A DNA stretch of 64,000 nt. Source: JBFWVD01 sp050246915. Lineage in GTDB: Bacteria; Actinomycetota; Acidimicrobiia; Acidimicrobiales; Ilumatobacteraceae. Positions 26,343 to 35,459 of the stretch are shown here, one piece after another. A model generated the notes under the pieces. That model did no database searches. It saw nothing but the letters and a program-made list of their open reading frames with translations, and was not told the origin of the DNA. The stretch covers positions 1 through 64,000 of the forward strand of contig JBFWVD010000006.1 in NCBI GenBank assembly GCA_050246915.1, in the 5' to 3' direction. Each line of letters begins with the position of its first letter. Positions within the stretch are counted from its first letter, which is position 1. The position numbers and the translations under genes are program-made.

Positions 26343-26362
26343 TGGCGAATTACCCCTCGCCA
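26343..26362. promoter_or_regulatory. Second inverted repeat, downstream of the IclR gene
   Basis: TGGCGA (26343-26348) and TCGCCA (26357-26362) form a perfect 6-bp inverted repeat with an 8-nt spacer, 34-53 nt after the IclR stop. It could be a terminator for the IclR gene or an upstream control site of the LLM operon. Apart from these two palindromes, 26176-26395 holds nothing I recognise. Confidence 0.35.
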
Positions 26363-26395
26363 TGTCGAAACCCTAGGTCGCGGCAGACCCGTGCG

Positions 26396-27289
26396 TCAAC
26401 GATGGTGATCGGGCGGGCGCCCATGGGTCGCCTTGGTGATTCGTGTCACCTCGGCCAACACGAGCTGGCCGATCTGGTCGACGTCGCCACCGGACATGCC
26501 GGGCCGCAGGCCGTTCACCGTCAGCGCCGCACACACCCTTCCGTGACTGTCGAAGACAGCCCCGGCGACGAGCCCGACGTCGTATGTCCTACGTTCGTCC
26601 ACCTCGTCGAGGTGATAGGGCTCGTGGGCCAGTTCGGCCACGAGGCGCTCCAGAGCGTCTGCGGCATCGGCACTGTCGGCCATCTCGGCCACGAACCGAC
26701 CAAGGTCTCGCCGCTTCATCGACTCGAGCCCCACCGCATAGCCGCGCGACCGGACGGCACGCAGGGCACGGCGCTGAGCGTCGCGCTCGTCGTCGGTGAG
26801 GCTGGGCCGAGCGCGTTCGAGCCACGAGTCGACCGTCTCGTCGGGCGCCCATGCCAAGAAGATCGTGCCGAGCGGAGGGCGCAACGGCATGCGCTGTCCC
26901 ACATGGATCACCTCGCCGAACCCCGAGCTGCCCGAGGAGCGTGCTACCACCACGATCTCGTCGTCGGTCGCCGCAGTGAGCACCACCTCCAACTCGAGCT
27001 GCTCGCTGAGTCGTTCGACGGCTTCTTGCCCCTCGCGCAATGCTGGTTGCTGCTGAGCGGCGACCACTCCGGCTGCCACCAGAGCCGGACCGAGCGAGAA
27101 GGTGCGTGCACTTGGATGGCGCTGGACGTACCCGCTGTCGGTCAGCACCGCCAGCAGCGCATGTGCTGACGCTGCGTTGATACCAGTGCGTCGCTGGATC
27201 TCCGCCAGGGTGAACCGCTCGGTCGGATGGGCCACCATGAGGTCGAGGACCTGTGTGGCACGCGATGCGGCGAGCGCTGGTCGAGCCAC
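26396..27289 (-). CDS. IclR-family transcriptional regulator
   Basis: A 297-residue IclR protein. The N-terminal winged helix has RATQVLDLMVAHP, FTLAEIQRRTGINAASAHALLAVL and SGYVQRHPSARTFSLG. The C-terminal effector domain includes VARSSGSSGFGEVIHVGQRMPLR, AWAP and VGAVFD-like strands. GTG 27289 is preceded very closely by AGGAGG (3-nt spacer); an ATG at 27361 is the next option. IclR regulators often control aromatic or short-chain acid catabolism. The likely targets are the adjacent MDR and LLM-SDR genes. Confidence 0.87.
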   Translation of the reverse strand: MARPALAASRATQVLDLMVAHPTERFTLAEIQRRTGINAASAHALLAVLTDSGYVQRHPSARTFSLGPALVAAGVVAAQQQPALREGQEAVERLSEQLELEVVLTAATDDEIVVVARSSGSSGFGEVIHVGQRMPLRPPLGTIFLAWAPDETVDSWLERARPSLTDDERDAQRRALRAVRSRGYAVGLESMKRRDLGRFVAEMADSADAADALERLVAELAHEPYHLDEVDERRTYDVGLVAGAVFDSHGRVCAALTVNGLRPGMSGGDVDQIGQLVLAEVTRITKATHGRPPDHHR

Positions 27290-27419
27290 GATCCTCCTCG
27301 AAAAGTCACCGCTACGGGACGCCGTCCACGCTGGGCGGCCCCAGGACTCTAACGATCGCACCCAACGCCATGCCCGACCGCGGACACGACTGGGCTGTTC
27401 AGCCAGCGATGCCCGCGCG

Positions 27420-28490
27420 TCAGCGAGCGTCGAGGCCGGGGATCACCACTGCCTTCACGGCCCGACCGCTTCGCGCCGCGTCGATGGCCGACTCCGTCTG
27501 CTCGAGCCCGAAGCGATGGGTGATGAGATCAGCAAATCCCAACCGCTGACCGTGACGCGCTGCCAGCAACACGGCAGTGCGATAGTCGTTGAGATGAACC
27601 CCGCCAAGGCTCCCCAAGATCGTGAGGTTCCGGTTGTTCACCGCAATGGGATCGAGCTCCACCGTGCCATGGCCCGAATAGATCCCGACGATCGCGTAGC
27701 GCCCGTTATTGGCCAGTAGCCCCATGCCCTCGGCGAAGGCGGCCATCCGACCAGCGGCCTCGATGACCACCTCGGCGCCGCGGCCATCGGTGAGATCCAA
27801 GACCGCGGCGCGCCGCTCGGCGATATCGGTCCCCTCGAGCGGGATGATCGTCGTGGCCCCGAGGCGTTCAGCCACGCGCAGCCGCTCATCCGGGGCCCCG
27901 ATGACGATGACCTGGCGGGCCGCACTCAGCGACGCGAGGAACGTCGCGGCCAGGCCCACGGGACCGCACCCCTGGATGACCACGCTCTGGCCGGATTGGA
28001 TGCCACCGAGGCGCGCCATCGCGCCCAGTGCCGTCGGCATCGCGCAACCGAAGGCGATGACCGACTCCGGTGCAGTTCCTTCGGGGATCTTGTAGAACAC
28101 GTTGGTGTCGATCAGGCTCGCGTAGTCCTGGAAGCCCGCAGGGTTCGGGATGTCGGCCGGCGGTGGCCAACCGTGCGCGGGCGGCACATCGACGCTCGGC
28201 CCTGACGGCGCCCAGTACACGAGGTCCCCAGTTCGCACCGGGGTACCGGCATGATCGGTGGTGACCCCTGCTCCGAGCGCCTCGATGACGCCGATGCCCT
28301 CGTGTCCGAAGTTGATCGGATGGCCCGGCTCGGGAAGGTCACCATCGAGCCGGTGGGCGTCAGTCCCGCACACACCGGCGAACGCCACCTTGAGCAGAAC
28401 GCCACCCGGACGTGGATCAGCGACATCCTCGACACGACACTCCAGTGGTCGTCGCGGCCCCACGTACACCATCCGTCGTCCGGTCCTCAC
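27420..28490 (-). CDS. Zinc-type alcohol dehydrogenase (MDR superfamily)
   Basis: A 356-residue medium-chain dehydrogenase starting at GTG 28490 with a GGGGGGA site. Catalytic zinc ligands are visible in GVCGTDAHR and GHEGIG, and the NAD(P) loop in VVIQGCGPVGLAAT. The four-Cys structural zinc lobe, normally after the GDLV strand, is missing; that stretch reads APSGPSVDVPPAHGWPP. The enzyme should interconvert an alcohol and a carbonyl. It is upstream of the IclR gene on the same strand and divergent from the epimerase gene. Confidence 0.86.
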   Translation of the reverse strand: MRTGRRMVYVGPRRPLECRVEDVADPRPGGVLLKVAFAGVCGTDAHRLDGDLPEPGHPINFGHEGIGVIEALGAGVTTDHAGTPVRTGDLVYWAPSGPSVDVPPAHGWPPPADIPNPAGFQDYASLIDTNVFYKIPEGTAPESVIAFGCAMPTALGAMARLGGIQSGQSVVIQGCGPVGLAATFLASLSAARQVIVIGAPDERLRVAERLGATTIIPLEGTDIAERRAAVLDLTDGRGAEVVIEAAGRMAAFAEGMGLLANNGRYAIVGIYSGHGTVELDPIAVNNRNLTILGSLGGVHLNDYRTAVLLAARHGQRLGFADLITHRFGLEQTESAIDAARSGRAVKAVVIPGLDAR

Positions 28491-28570
28491 GTGATCCCCC
28501 CGATCCGTTGAAACGTGTTGACCCTACGCCGTCGTACCGCTGGGTGCATCCACCATGCGAAGATCGGTAC

Positions 28571-29476
28571 ATGCTCACCGGAGAGAAGATCCTCATAACC
28601 GGACCGGCGGGGCGCATCGCCGAGCCGCTGTGCAAGGCCCTCGCCGCGGACAACGACGTGTGGGGTGTTGCCCGATTCTCCGACGAAGGAGCGCGGGCAC
28701 GCATCGATGCCCACGGCGTCACGACACGCGTCGTCGATCTCGCCACTGGCGACTTCAGTCATCTGCCCGACGACTTCACCATCGTCTTGCACATCGCCGC
28801 CGACCTCGGACTCTCGAACGACTTCGACTTCGGGATGCGCGTCAACGCAGAGGGAACCGGCTTGTTGCTGCAGCACTGCCGCAGAGCCAAGGCCGCGCTG
28901 GTGATGTCGACGGGGTCGGTGTACAAGCCCCATACCGATCCGATGCACCCATTCATCGAGACCGACGCACTCGGCGTGAGCCAACTGCCCGCCCAGCCCA
29001 GCTACAGCATCATCAAGATCGCCGAAGAAGCTGTCGCCCGCTACGCCGCTCGGGCGTTCGACCTGCCGGTGGTCATCGCCCGCATGAACGCCGCGTATGG
29101 CGATACGGGAGGCCTACCGGCCATGCAACTGGCAACGATGCTGGCCGGCGACCCCGTCGTCGTGCGCAACGACCCCTGCCCCTACAGCCCCATCCACACC
29201 GACGACATCGTCAGCCAACTCGAAGCGATGCTCAGCGCCGCTTCCACGCCTGCCAACATCGTCAACTGGGGAGGCGACGAGCCGGTCGGCCCTCAGCAGT
29301 GGTGCCCCTACCTCGCTGATCTGGCCGGGGTGGAAGCGCGACTCATCGTGCAGGAAGCGCCCGGCGCGCAGCTCGGATGCGTGCTCGACACCACGAAACG
29401 CCGATCGATCACCGGGCCGTGCAACGTCGGTTGGCGCGATGGCATGCGACGTATGTTCAACGCCGTTCACCCATAG
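28571..29476 (+). CDS. NAD-dependent epimerase/dehydratase (extended SDR)
   Basis: A 301-residue extended SDR. ATG 28571 opens MLTGEKILITGPAGRIAEPL, containing the cofactor loop. MSTGSVYK carries the catalytic Ser region and YSIIKIAEEAV the Tyr/Lys pair. The C-terminal half has the usual epimerase substrate region (SPIHTDDIVSQLEAML, NWGGDEPVG). It could epimerise or reduce a sugar nucleotide or another carbonyl compound. A 16-bp gap to the next gene suggests one operon. Confidence 0.83.
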   Translation: MLTGEKILITGPAGRIAEPLCKALAADNDVWGVARFSDEGARARIDAHGVTTRVVDLATGDFSHLPDDFTIVLHIAADLGLSNDFDFGMRVNAEGTGLLLQHCRRAKAALVMSTGSVYKPHTDPMHPFIETDALGVSQLPAQPSYSIIKIAEEAVARYAARAFDLPVVIARMNAAYGDTGGLPAMQLATMLAGDPVVVRNDPCPYSPIHTDDIVSQLEAMLSAASTPANIVNWGGDEPVGPQQWCPYLADLAGVEARLIVQEAPGAQLGCVLDTTKRRSITGPCNVGWRDGMRRMFNAVHP

Positions 29477-29492
29477 CGAAAGTGAGCGTCTC

Positions 29493-30320
29493 ATGACCAC
29501 TGCTGATCCCCGCTACAGCGAGCTGGCCGCCGAGGGGCCATATGCCCCGGCCATCGGTGGCGCCCTCATCACCATGGTGCAGCCGAACCCAGGGCACGAG
29601 ATCGCATACAACCGCTGGTACGAGGACGATCACTTCTACGCCGGTGCTCTGGCCATGCCCTGGATGTTCGCCGGCCGTCGATGGGTGGCGCTGGCGTCGC
29701 ACCGCGCCGTACGCCATCCGGCGTCGTCGGCCGTGGCAAATCCAGTCACCAACGGCCGCTACATCTCGCTGTACTGGATCACCGACGGGCGCATGGCCGA
29801 TCACATCGCCTGGACCACGGCCACCAACAAGCGGCTGCGGGCCGACGGTCGCGGCTTCGAGGAACGCACGCATGTGTTCACCACCTTCGCCGACTATCTC
29901 GGTCCGGTGTACCGCAGCGACGAGGGACCACGTGACATCCATGCACTCGATCATCGATATGACGGTCTGGTCGTGGAGATCGTCGATGCATGCAGCGCCG
30001 AGTCGATCGAGGAGTTCGACCATTGGCTGGCCAACGAGCACATTCCGGCGCTGCATCGGGCGCACGATGGCGTTGGTCAGAGTCTCCGGTTCCGACCGCA
30101 GCCGCTGCCGCGCACCTTCAACGACGTCGTCGACGTGAGCGGTATCGAGCAACGTCTCGTCCTCCTCCATTTCCTCCACGGCGACCCGCTCGAGCACTGG
30201 GCCCAGACGTTCGCGACACATGGACGGACACTCGAGTCGTCCGGACTCGGCACGCTGCAGTTCTGCGCACCGTTCATCCCGACCGAGGTGGGCACGAACC
30301 GCTACGTGTTCGACGACTGA
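29493..30320 (+). CDS. Unrecognised protein with two EthD-like (dimeric alpha-beta barrel) halves
   Basis: A 275-residue protein I do not recognise as a named family. Each half has a YNRWYEDDHF- or FDHWLANEHIPAL-type segment. These resemble the W-x-x-EH-x-P signature of EthD/ferredoxin-like dimeric alpha-beta barrel proteins, so it may be a fused pair of such domains. Proteins of this fold often accompany monooxygenase pathways and bind hydrophobic intermediates. It follows the epimerase by 16 bp (AGTGAG site before ATG 29493). Its 3' end overlaps the convergent dehydrogenase gene by 19 bp. Function unknown. Confidence 0.65.
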   Translation: MTTADPRYSELAAEGPYAPAIGGALITMVQPNPGHEIAYNRWYEDDHFYAGALAMPWMFAGRRWVALASHRAVRHPASSAVANPVTNGRYISLYWITDGRMADHIAWTTATNKRLRADGRGFEERTHVFTTFADYLGPVYRSDEGPRDIHALDHRYDGLVVEIVDACSAESIEEFDHWLANEHIPALHRAHDGVGQSLRFRPQPLPRTFNDVVDVSGIEQRLVLLHFLHGDPLEHWAQTFATHGRTLESSGLGTLQFCAPFIPTEVGTNRYVFDD

Positions 30321-31171
30321 CCGTCTCTTTGGCGGCTGGCCAGTTCCTCGACGAGTCGCAGCGCCTCGTCGGCGACACGGGCCATCGTCGCACCAGCGCC
30401 GTCACCATTGCGCACGATCGCTGCGTACAGATCGAGGTCCTTGCGCAACAACGACGCCGCCATCGCGGCACCTCCGGCCTCGATGGCGGGGACGTGATGC
30501 AACATGAAGTTGTCCCCACTCGACGCGAGCAGCAGTCGGAACGCGACGTCGCGGTCGAGGCCGAGGGTCGAGGCCGAGTCCAGCGCCCACATCGATGCTC
30601 CCAACGTCAGGGACGAGAGCGCGTTGCTGAGCAGCTTCCCGACCTGCCCTGCCCCGATGCCACCGAGTCGTTCGATGATGGCCGCGTGTGTGGCGAACAC
30701 CGGCCTCCAGCGGTCCACCAGCGCCGTGGCCCCTCCGCACAGCACGGTCATCCGACCCGCGATCGCGGCGGCGTTGCCCCCGCTCACCGGAGCGTCGAGC
30801 ACTGCCACACCACGAGCGGTAGCAACGTCATGTACCTCTCGAACCGTGTCGGGATGCACCGTGCTGTGAACCGCAAGAGTCGAACCTGGCGGCATCGACT
30901 CGACCAGGCCGCCGTGGCTCAGCGTTACCGAGCGCACATCGTCATCGGTCGTGACGCACACGGCGATCATCGGGCACGTCTCGGCCAGCTCACGCAGCGA
31001 CGTGGCTACATCACACCCGCTTTCGCGGAACTCGTCGAGGGCGTTCGGCCGACGGGCCCACACCGACACGTCGAACCCGCCCCGAACGATCCGATGCGCC
31101 ATCGGCCCACCTTGGTTGCCGAGGCCGACGAACCCGACCCGATCGAGCGCTCGACCCTGTGTCTCCATCAT
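30302..31171 (-). CDS. 3-hydroxyisobutyrate dehydrogenase-family NAD(P)-dependent oxidoreductase
   Basis: A 289-residue beta-hydroxyacid dehydrogenase. The N-terminal Rossmann loop is VGFVGLGNQGGPMA, the substrate motif DAPVSGGNAAAIAG, and the catalytic Lys lies in GIGAGQVGKLLSNAL. It should oxidise a 3-hydroxy acid to its semialdehyde, or reduce such a compound. I chose ATG 31171, after a GGGGGAAG stretch; a longer reading frame runs to 31291 and would overlap the deaminase gene. It is third in line behind two purine-deaminase genes, 65 bp apart, though a metabolic link is not evident. Confidence 0.86.
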   Translation of the reverse strand: MMETQGRALDRVGFVGLGNQGGPMAHRIVRGGFDVSVWARRPNALDEFRESGCDVATSLRELAETCPMIAVCVTTDDDVRSVTLSHGGLVESMPPGSTLAVHSTVHPDTVREVHDVATARGVAVLDAPVSGGNAAAIAGRMTVLCGGATALVDRWRPVFATHAAIIERLGGIGAGQVGKLLSNALSSLTLGASMWALDSASTLGLDRDVAFRLLLASSGDNFMLHHVPAIEAGGAAMAASLLRKDLDLYAAIVRNGDGAGATMARVADEALRLVEELASRQRDGQSSNT

Positions 31172-31236
31172 TCGCGCTTCCCCCGAGCCGATGACCGTGT
31201 CGCCCCGTGGCGACTGCGGGGACGGTAGCGCTCGCG

Positions 31237-32259
31237 CTACGCGATGGTCGCGGCGAGCGCGTCGAACTGTGCGGTCAGATCCTTTCGCCATTGACGCTTC
31301 GTCGGCTCGTCGACGAACGCGCCGTCGATGCCGTTGTGGAGGAACTGACGGAAGTCGTCGACACCGAACCCCATGTGATCGGCGGCCACGACGAAGTCCG
31401 TCGTTGGATCGGTGCGGAACATCGGCGGGTCGTCGCAGTCGATGGTGATCTTGAGGCCACGCGCCGCCATCTCTTTGATGGGATGGGTCGTGTAGTCCGG
31501 GCCGAAGTACACCCAGGCCGTCGAGACCGGTGTGCAGGTGAACACCACACCCTCGTCGCGGCAGCGAGCAACGATCGCCTCGGACTCGATGACGTGATAG
31601 CCGTGATCGATGCGCTCGCAGCCGAGCAGATCGAGGCAGGTCTCGATGTTGCGCGGCGGTGCGTCCTCGCAGGCGTGCGCAGTGCGGCGCAGGCCGGCGC
31701 GCTCGGCCATCCGATACGCCTTCCAGAAGCGCTCCGGCGGGAACTCGGCCTCGGCGTAGTCCATGCCGATCCCGATCACCTCGTCGCGGGGGTTGGCCAG
31801 GACGGTCTCCATCATCGACACCGCAAGATCGGGGGTCTCCATGCGATTCACCGCGGCGATCAGCTTGCAGTCGATGCCGTGGTCGACCTTGGCATCGCGG
31901 ATGCCGGCGATGAGGCCGTCAACACAGGTTTCGTAGGACGCACCGGCGGCCATGTGGGTGGTCGGGTTGAACGACATCTCCCGATAGCGGACGTTGTGCT
32001 TCGCCGCGTCGCTCAAGGTCTCGTACGCGATCCGGTAGAAGTCTTCGTGGTCCAAGATTGCCAAGGCGCTGTTGTCGTACATGTGCAAGAACGCGTAGAT
32101 GTCGGGATAGTCGTAGAGATCTTCGGGCACGTCGAACGCCGGTAGTGGCACCCCATGCTTGGTGGCCAGGTCGACGACCGTCGCCGCCTGCAACGATCCC
32201 ATGAGGTGGACGTGGAGGCTCACCTTCGGCATCGCCTTCAAGAAGTCGTGCATGTTCAT
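31237..32259 (-). CDS. ADA-family deaminase, adenine-deaminase-like
   Basis: A 340-residue metal-dependent deaminase. Zinc ligands are His16 and His18 in SLHVHLMG and His195 in HACE. Glu198 is the likely proton donor, His219 lies in RIDHGYH and Asp276-Asp277 in DCDDPP. Compared with adenosine deaminase, the Asp that contacts ribose (HLDG) is Met20, HAGE is HACE and RxGHG is RIDHG. RIDHG is characteristic of adenine deaminases of this family rather than adenosine deaminases. It therefore probably acts on a free base or another amino-heterocycle. ATG 32259 has GGGAGGAA 5 nt upstream. It is co-oriented with an AdeC-type gene only 21 bp away. Confidence 0.8.
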   Translation of the reverse strand: MNMHDFLKAMPKVSLHVHLMGSLQAATVVDLATKHGVPLPAFDVPEDLYDYPDIYAFLHMYDNSALAILDHEDFYRIAYETLSDAAKHNVRYREMSFNPTTHMAAGASYETCVDGLIAGIRDAKVDHGIDCKLIAAVNRMETPDLAVSMMETVLANPRDEVIGIGMDYAEAEFPPERFWKAYRMAERAGLRRTAHACEDAPPRNIETCLDLLGCERIDHGYHVIESEAIVARCRDEGVVFTCTPVSTAWVYFGPDYTTHPIKEMAARGLKITIDCDDPPMFRTDPTTDFVVAADHMGFGVDDFRQFLHNGIDGAFVDEPTKRQWRKDLTAQFDALAATIA

Positions 32260-32280
32260 GTGGGTTCCTCCCGGAACGGA

Positions 32281-34089
32281 TCACGGAGCCGGGACCGACA
32301 CGACGGCCGGTGAGCCGTGCGCCGATCCGACCACCGTCGGTACGAGGGACATGGTCGCGGTCTCGATGATCCCGCGGTCGGTGACGCCGACGTCGGGGAT
32401 GTTGGGCAGGCACAGGAAGTTCAGTGCGTAGATGGGGCGATGCGGGATCGACATCGACAGCTCATCGACGAGGAGTCGCTCCACGTCATCCAACCCGTCG
32501 GCCACCTCGGCGAGGGGACGCAACGACAACAACCCCGCCACCGGCAGCGGCACCAACGCACGCACCTGCGTTCCGACGACCACGCAGTAGCCACCTCCCG
32601 CGTCTGCCAGAGCATTGGCGGCGATGGCCATCGACTCTCGCGAATCGCCGACCACGAACAGATTGTGCGAATCGTGGTTGACCGTGCAGGCGACCGCTCC
32701 ACCGCGGATGCCCAACCCGCCCACGAAACCCTTGCCGACGAGTCCGGTGGCACGATGGCGTTCGAGCACGGCGATGGACACCACATCGAGCGACGCGTCC
32801 GGTTCGACGATTCCGTCGATGACCTCGAGTGTGGCCTGGCGCATGGTCTTGGGACCGCCGAAGACCACTACGTTCACCTCGACCGATCCAACGACGTCGC
32901 TGGCCACCGCCAGATCAGCGGCAACGATCGCTCTCGGGAGATGGATAGTGCCCACGGCGGAGCCAGGCACCGCGAACGGCGGCGGATCATCGACCAACTC
33001 CCCGTCGATCGCGACGATCACGCCCGATCTCACGACCATCGACGCGGTGAACTCGGCGAGATCGTCGACGATGACCAGATCGGCGACCTTTCCTGGGGTC
33101 ACGCTGCCGCGATCTCGATCGAGCCGCATCAGATCCGCGGCGTTGATCGTCGCCATCTGCACCGCTTGCATCGGATCGAAGCCCGACTCGATGGCGAGAC
33201 GTACCCGATGATCGAGATGGCCTTCGCGTCGCAGCATGTTCGGGTGCACATCATCGGTGCACAGCACCAGGTTTCGTGTATCGATGCCACCGCGCACCAT
33301 CGCGTCGGCCAACTCCGGCCATTGCTCGGCGGGCAGCCGATCGATGCGCGGCGTGAGCAGCACGCGCAAGCCCCGGCGTAGTTGTTCGAGGACCTCCTCG
33401 ACGCTCTCGGCCACATGGGTGTCCTCGATGCCGGAGCACACCGACGCATCGAGAACCTCCCCCAGGAATCCAGGGAGCTGGCCACCGACGGTCTTGCCTC
33501 GCGAGATGGTCGCCTCGATCTTGCGCAGCTGATCATCGTCGGCGCCGAGCAGCAACGCAGGGTTGATGTCGCCGCCCAAGCACACCGCGTCGGTGCGATC
33601 GAGCAACGCCATCGTGGCATCCATGTCCATCTCGTATCCCGAGGTCTCGAGATGGGCGGCGAGCGCAGGCACTCGGCCCGGCACACGCAGCAAGAGCGAC
33701 AGTGGAAGCGACGCCGCCTCGTCGAGCAGCATCTCGATCCCTGCCACGCCGAGCACGTTGGCGATCTCGTGAGGGTCGGCACACAGCGTGAGCACCCCAC
33801 GCGGAACGATGGCTCGTGCCAGTTCGCTCACGGTGACGTTCGAACTCTCGACGTGCACGTGAGGATCGATGAGACCGGGCACGACGATGCGCCCGTCGAG
33901 ATCGACGACTGCAGCATCGCCCACTTCGACCGTGCCCGGACTGGCCAGCGCTGCGATGCGATCACCGACGATCACCACATCGGCAGTGTGGATCTCGCGG
34001 GTGTGGACGCTGAGCACCCGGCCGCCCCGCAGCAACAGATCCGGTGACCTCGCGCCGAGAGCGGTATCGATCAGACGACGACGATCCAT
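32281..34089 (-). CDS. ade: Adenine deaminase (AdeC type, amidohydrolase superfamily)
   Basis: A 602-residue enzyme that converts adenine to hypoxanthine and ammonia. DPHVHVESS carries metal ligands His77 and His79 and Glu81. CTDDVHPNML and the C-terminal NHDSHNLFVVG are signatures of the bacterial AdeC family, and the length is typical. I chose ATG 34089 with AGGAAA upstream (spacing about 10 nt); the open frame extends far upstream but only as noise antisense to the thiolase gene. It heads a minus-strand operon with the ADA-family deaminase. Confidence 0.9.
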   Translation of the reverse strand: MDRRRLIDTALGARSPDLLLRGGRVLSVHTREIHTADVVIVGDRIAALASPGTVEVGDAAVVDLDGRIVVPGLIDPHVHVESSNVTVSELARAIVPRGVLTLCADPHEIANVLGVAGIEMLLDEAASLPLSLLLRVPGRVPALAAHLETSGYEMDMDATMALLDRTDAVCLGGDINPALLLGADDDQLRKIEATISRGKTVGGQLPGFLGEVLDASVCSGIEDTHVAESVEEVLEQLRRGLRVLLTPRIDRLPAEQWPELADAMVRGGIDTRNLVLCTDDVHPNMLRREGHLDHRVRLAIESGFDPMQAVQMATINAADLMRLDRDRGSVTPGKVADLVIVDDLAEFTASMVVRSGVIVAIDGELVDDPPPFAVPGSAVGTIHLPRAIVAADLAVASDVVGSVEVNVVVFGGPKTMRQATLEVIDGIVEPDASLDVVSIAVLERHRATGLVGKGFVGGLGIRGGAVACTVNHDSHNLFVVGDSRESMAIAANALADAGGGYCVVVGTQVRALVPLPVAGLLSLRPLAEVADGLDDVERLLVDELSMSIPHRPIYALNFLCLPNIPDVGVTDRGIIETATMSLVPTVVGSAHGSPAVVSVPAP

Positions 34090-34229
34090 CGACCCGTTTC
34101 CTGTCACCTCACGAGCCTCGCGGACGATCGAGCCCGAGGAATAGGGGTGTGAGCAGCGTTCACGGCCTCGTAACAGACCGGACACGCCGACACCGTGCGC
34201 CCGCTTTCGACAGCCACGATGCCGAGCAA

Positions 34230-34242
34230 CGTACGATGTACG
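34230..34242. promoter_or_regulatory. Perfect inverted repeat in the ade/thiolase divergent promoter region
   Basis: CGTAC-GAT-GTACG is a perfect 5+5 bp palindrome with a 3-nt spacer, 49 nt upstream of the thiolase-like start and about 140 nt upstream of ade. It could be an operator for an unlinked regulator. The rest of 34090-34290 shows nothing I recognise. Confidence 0.4.
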
Positions 34243-34290
34243 AACACAGATTGCCCGGGGCGATCGAGCAGGCGAACGAGGGGAGAGCAC

Positions 34291-35457
34291 GTGAGCATGG
34301 GGGTGTGCATCACAGGGGTCGGCTCGTCGGCTGTCGGTCGGGCACTGTTCCGGGATCCTGCCGATCTGGCCATCGAAGGGTGCCTCGATGCCATCCGCGA
34401 CGCGGGCCTCACCCGCGAGGACATCGATGGCATCGCGGCCTTCCACATCGAGGGCTCGGCCAGCGCGGTGCAGATCATGGATGCACTCGGTCTGAAGGTG
34501 AACTGGTTCGCTGATTGCAGTATCGGTCCATCGCAGATCAGCGCCATCTTCGAAGCGATCATGGCGGTACAGACCGGACGCGCCAGGCATGTGCTCGCGT
34601 TCCACTCCTCGTGCGAAGGCACCGTTCGTCAGCAGCTCGGCCGCGGCGGCACCATGCCCGGCTCGGCAACCGCAACACCCGAGCGCGTCAGCGGGCCACC
34701 GGAGTGGTGGCTGCCATTCGGCGCACCTTCCGCCGGGAACCACATCGCCATGTACGCACAGCGCCACTTCCATGAGTTCGGCACGACCCGTGAGCAGATG
34801 GGGCAGATCCCCCTCGTGCAGCGCGCCAACGCCGGGCGCTACGAGAAGGGCATCTACCGCGATCCGCTGACCATGGACGACTATCTCAACGCCCGCATGA
34901 TCTCCGAACCGTTCTGCCTCTACGACTGCGACATCCCGATCGACTTCTGCCAAGCCGTCATCGTCTCGGCCGCCGATGCCACGAGTGGGCTTCGCAAGAA
35001 GCCCCTCGACGTCAACGCCACCAGCCACGCGATGCGATCGCGGATGTCGTGGGACCAGTTCGACGATCTCACCACCATGGTCCTGCGGGACGTCGGCGCT
35101 GATCTGTGGCGTCACACCGATCTGCGTCCCGCCGACGTCGACGTCGCCCAGCTCTACGACGGGTTCACGTTCATCGCCATGGCATGGCTCGAGGCCCTCG
35201 GCTTCTGCGGCAAGGGGGAGAGCGGAGCGTTCATCGAAGGCGGCTCGCGCATCTCGCTCGATGGCGAACTCCCCATCAACACCAACGGGGGCCAGCTGTC
35301 CTCCGGGCGCATGCATGGTTGGGGTTATCTGCCCGAAGCCTGCAAGCAGCTGTGGGGTGAGGGCGGCGATCGACAGGTGCCCAACGATCCTGAGGTGGCA
35401 GTGGTTGCATCGGGCGGCGGCATCTATGCCGGTGCGATGCTGGTGACGAGGAGCTGA
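34291..35457 (+). CDS. Thiolase-like lipid-transfer protein (SCP2/Ltp-type), possible aldolase
   Basis: A 388-residue thiolase-superfamily protein. The best start is GTG 34291 (GAGGGGAG 5 nt upstream); ATG 34297 is close. Thiolase layout is visible in ADCSIGPSQ, the NTNGGQLSSGRMHGWG glycine loop and VVASGGG near the end. Where SCP2 thiolases usually have HDCF, it has YDGFT. This Tyr version is seen in Ltp2-type retro-aldolases that act with a DUF35 partner in steroid side-chain degradation. A DUF35 gene follows after 2 bp. It may therefore be a carbon-carbon lyase rather than a thiolase; that is inference. Confidence 0.8.
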   Translation: MSMGVCITGVGSSAVGRALFRDPADLAIEGCLDAIRDAGLTREDIDGIAAFHIEGSASAVQIMDALGLKVNWFADCSIGPSQISAIFEAIMAVQTGRARHVLAFHSSCEGTVRQQLGRGGTMPGSATATPERVSGPPEWWLPFGAPSAGNHIAMYAQRHFHEFGTTREQMGQIPLVQRANAGRYEKGIYRDPLTMDDYLNARMISEPFCLYDCDIPIDFCQAVIVSAADATSGLRKKPLDVNATSHAMRSRMSWDQFDDLTTMVLRDVGADLWRHTDLRPADVDVAQLYDGFTFIAMAWLEALGFCGKGESGAFIEGGSRISLDGELPINTNGGQLSSGRMHGWGYLPEACKQLWGEGGDRQVPNDPEVAVVASGGGIYAGAMLVTRS

Positions 35458-35459
35458 CG

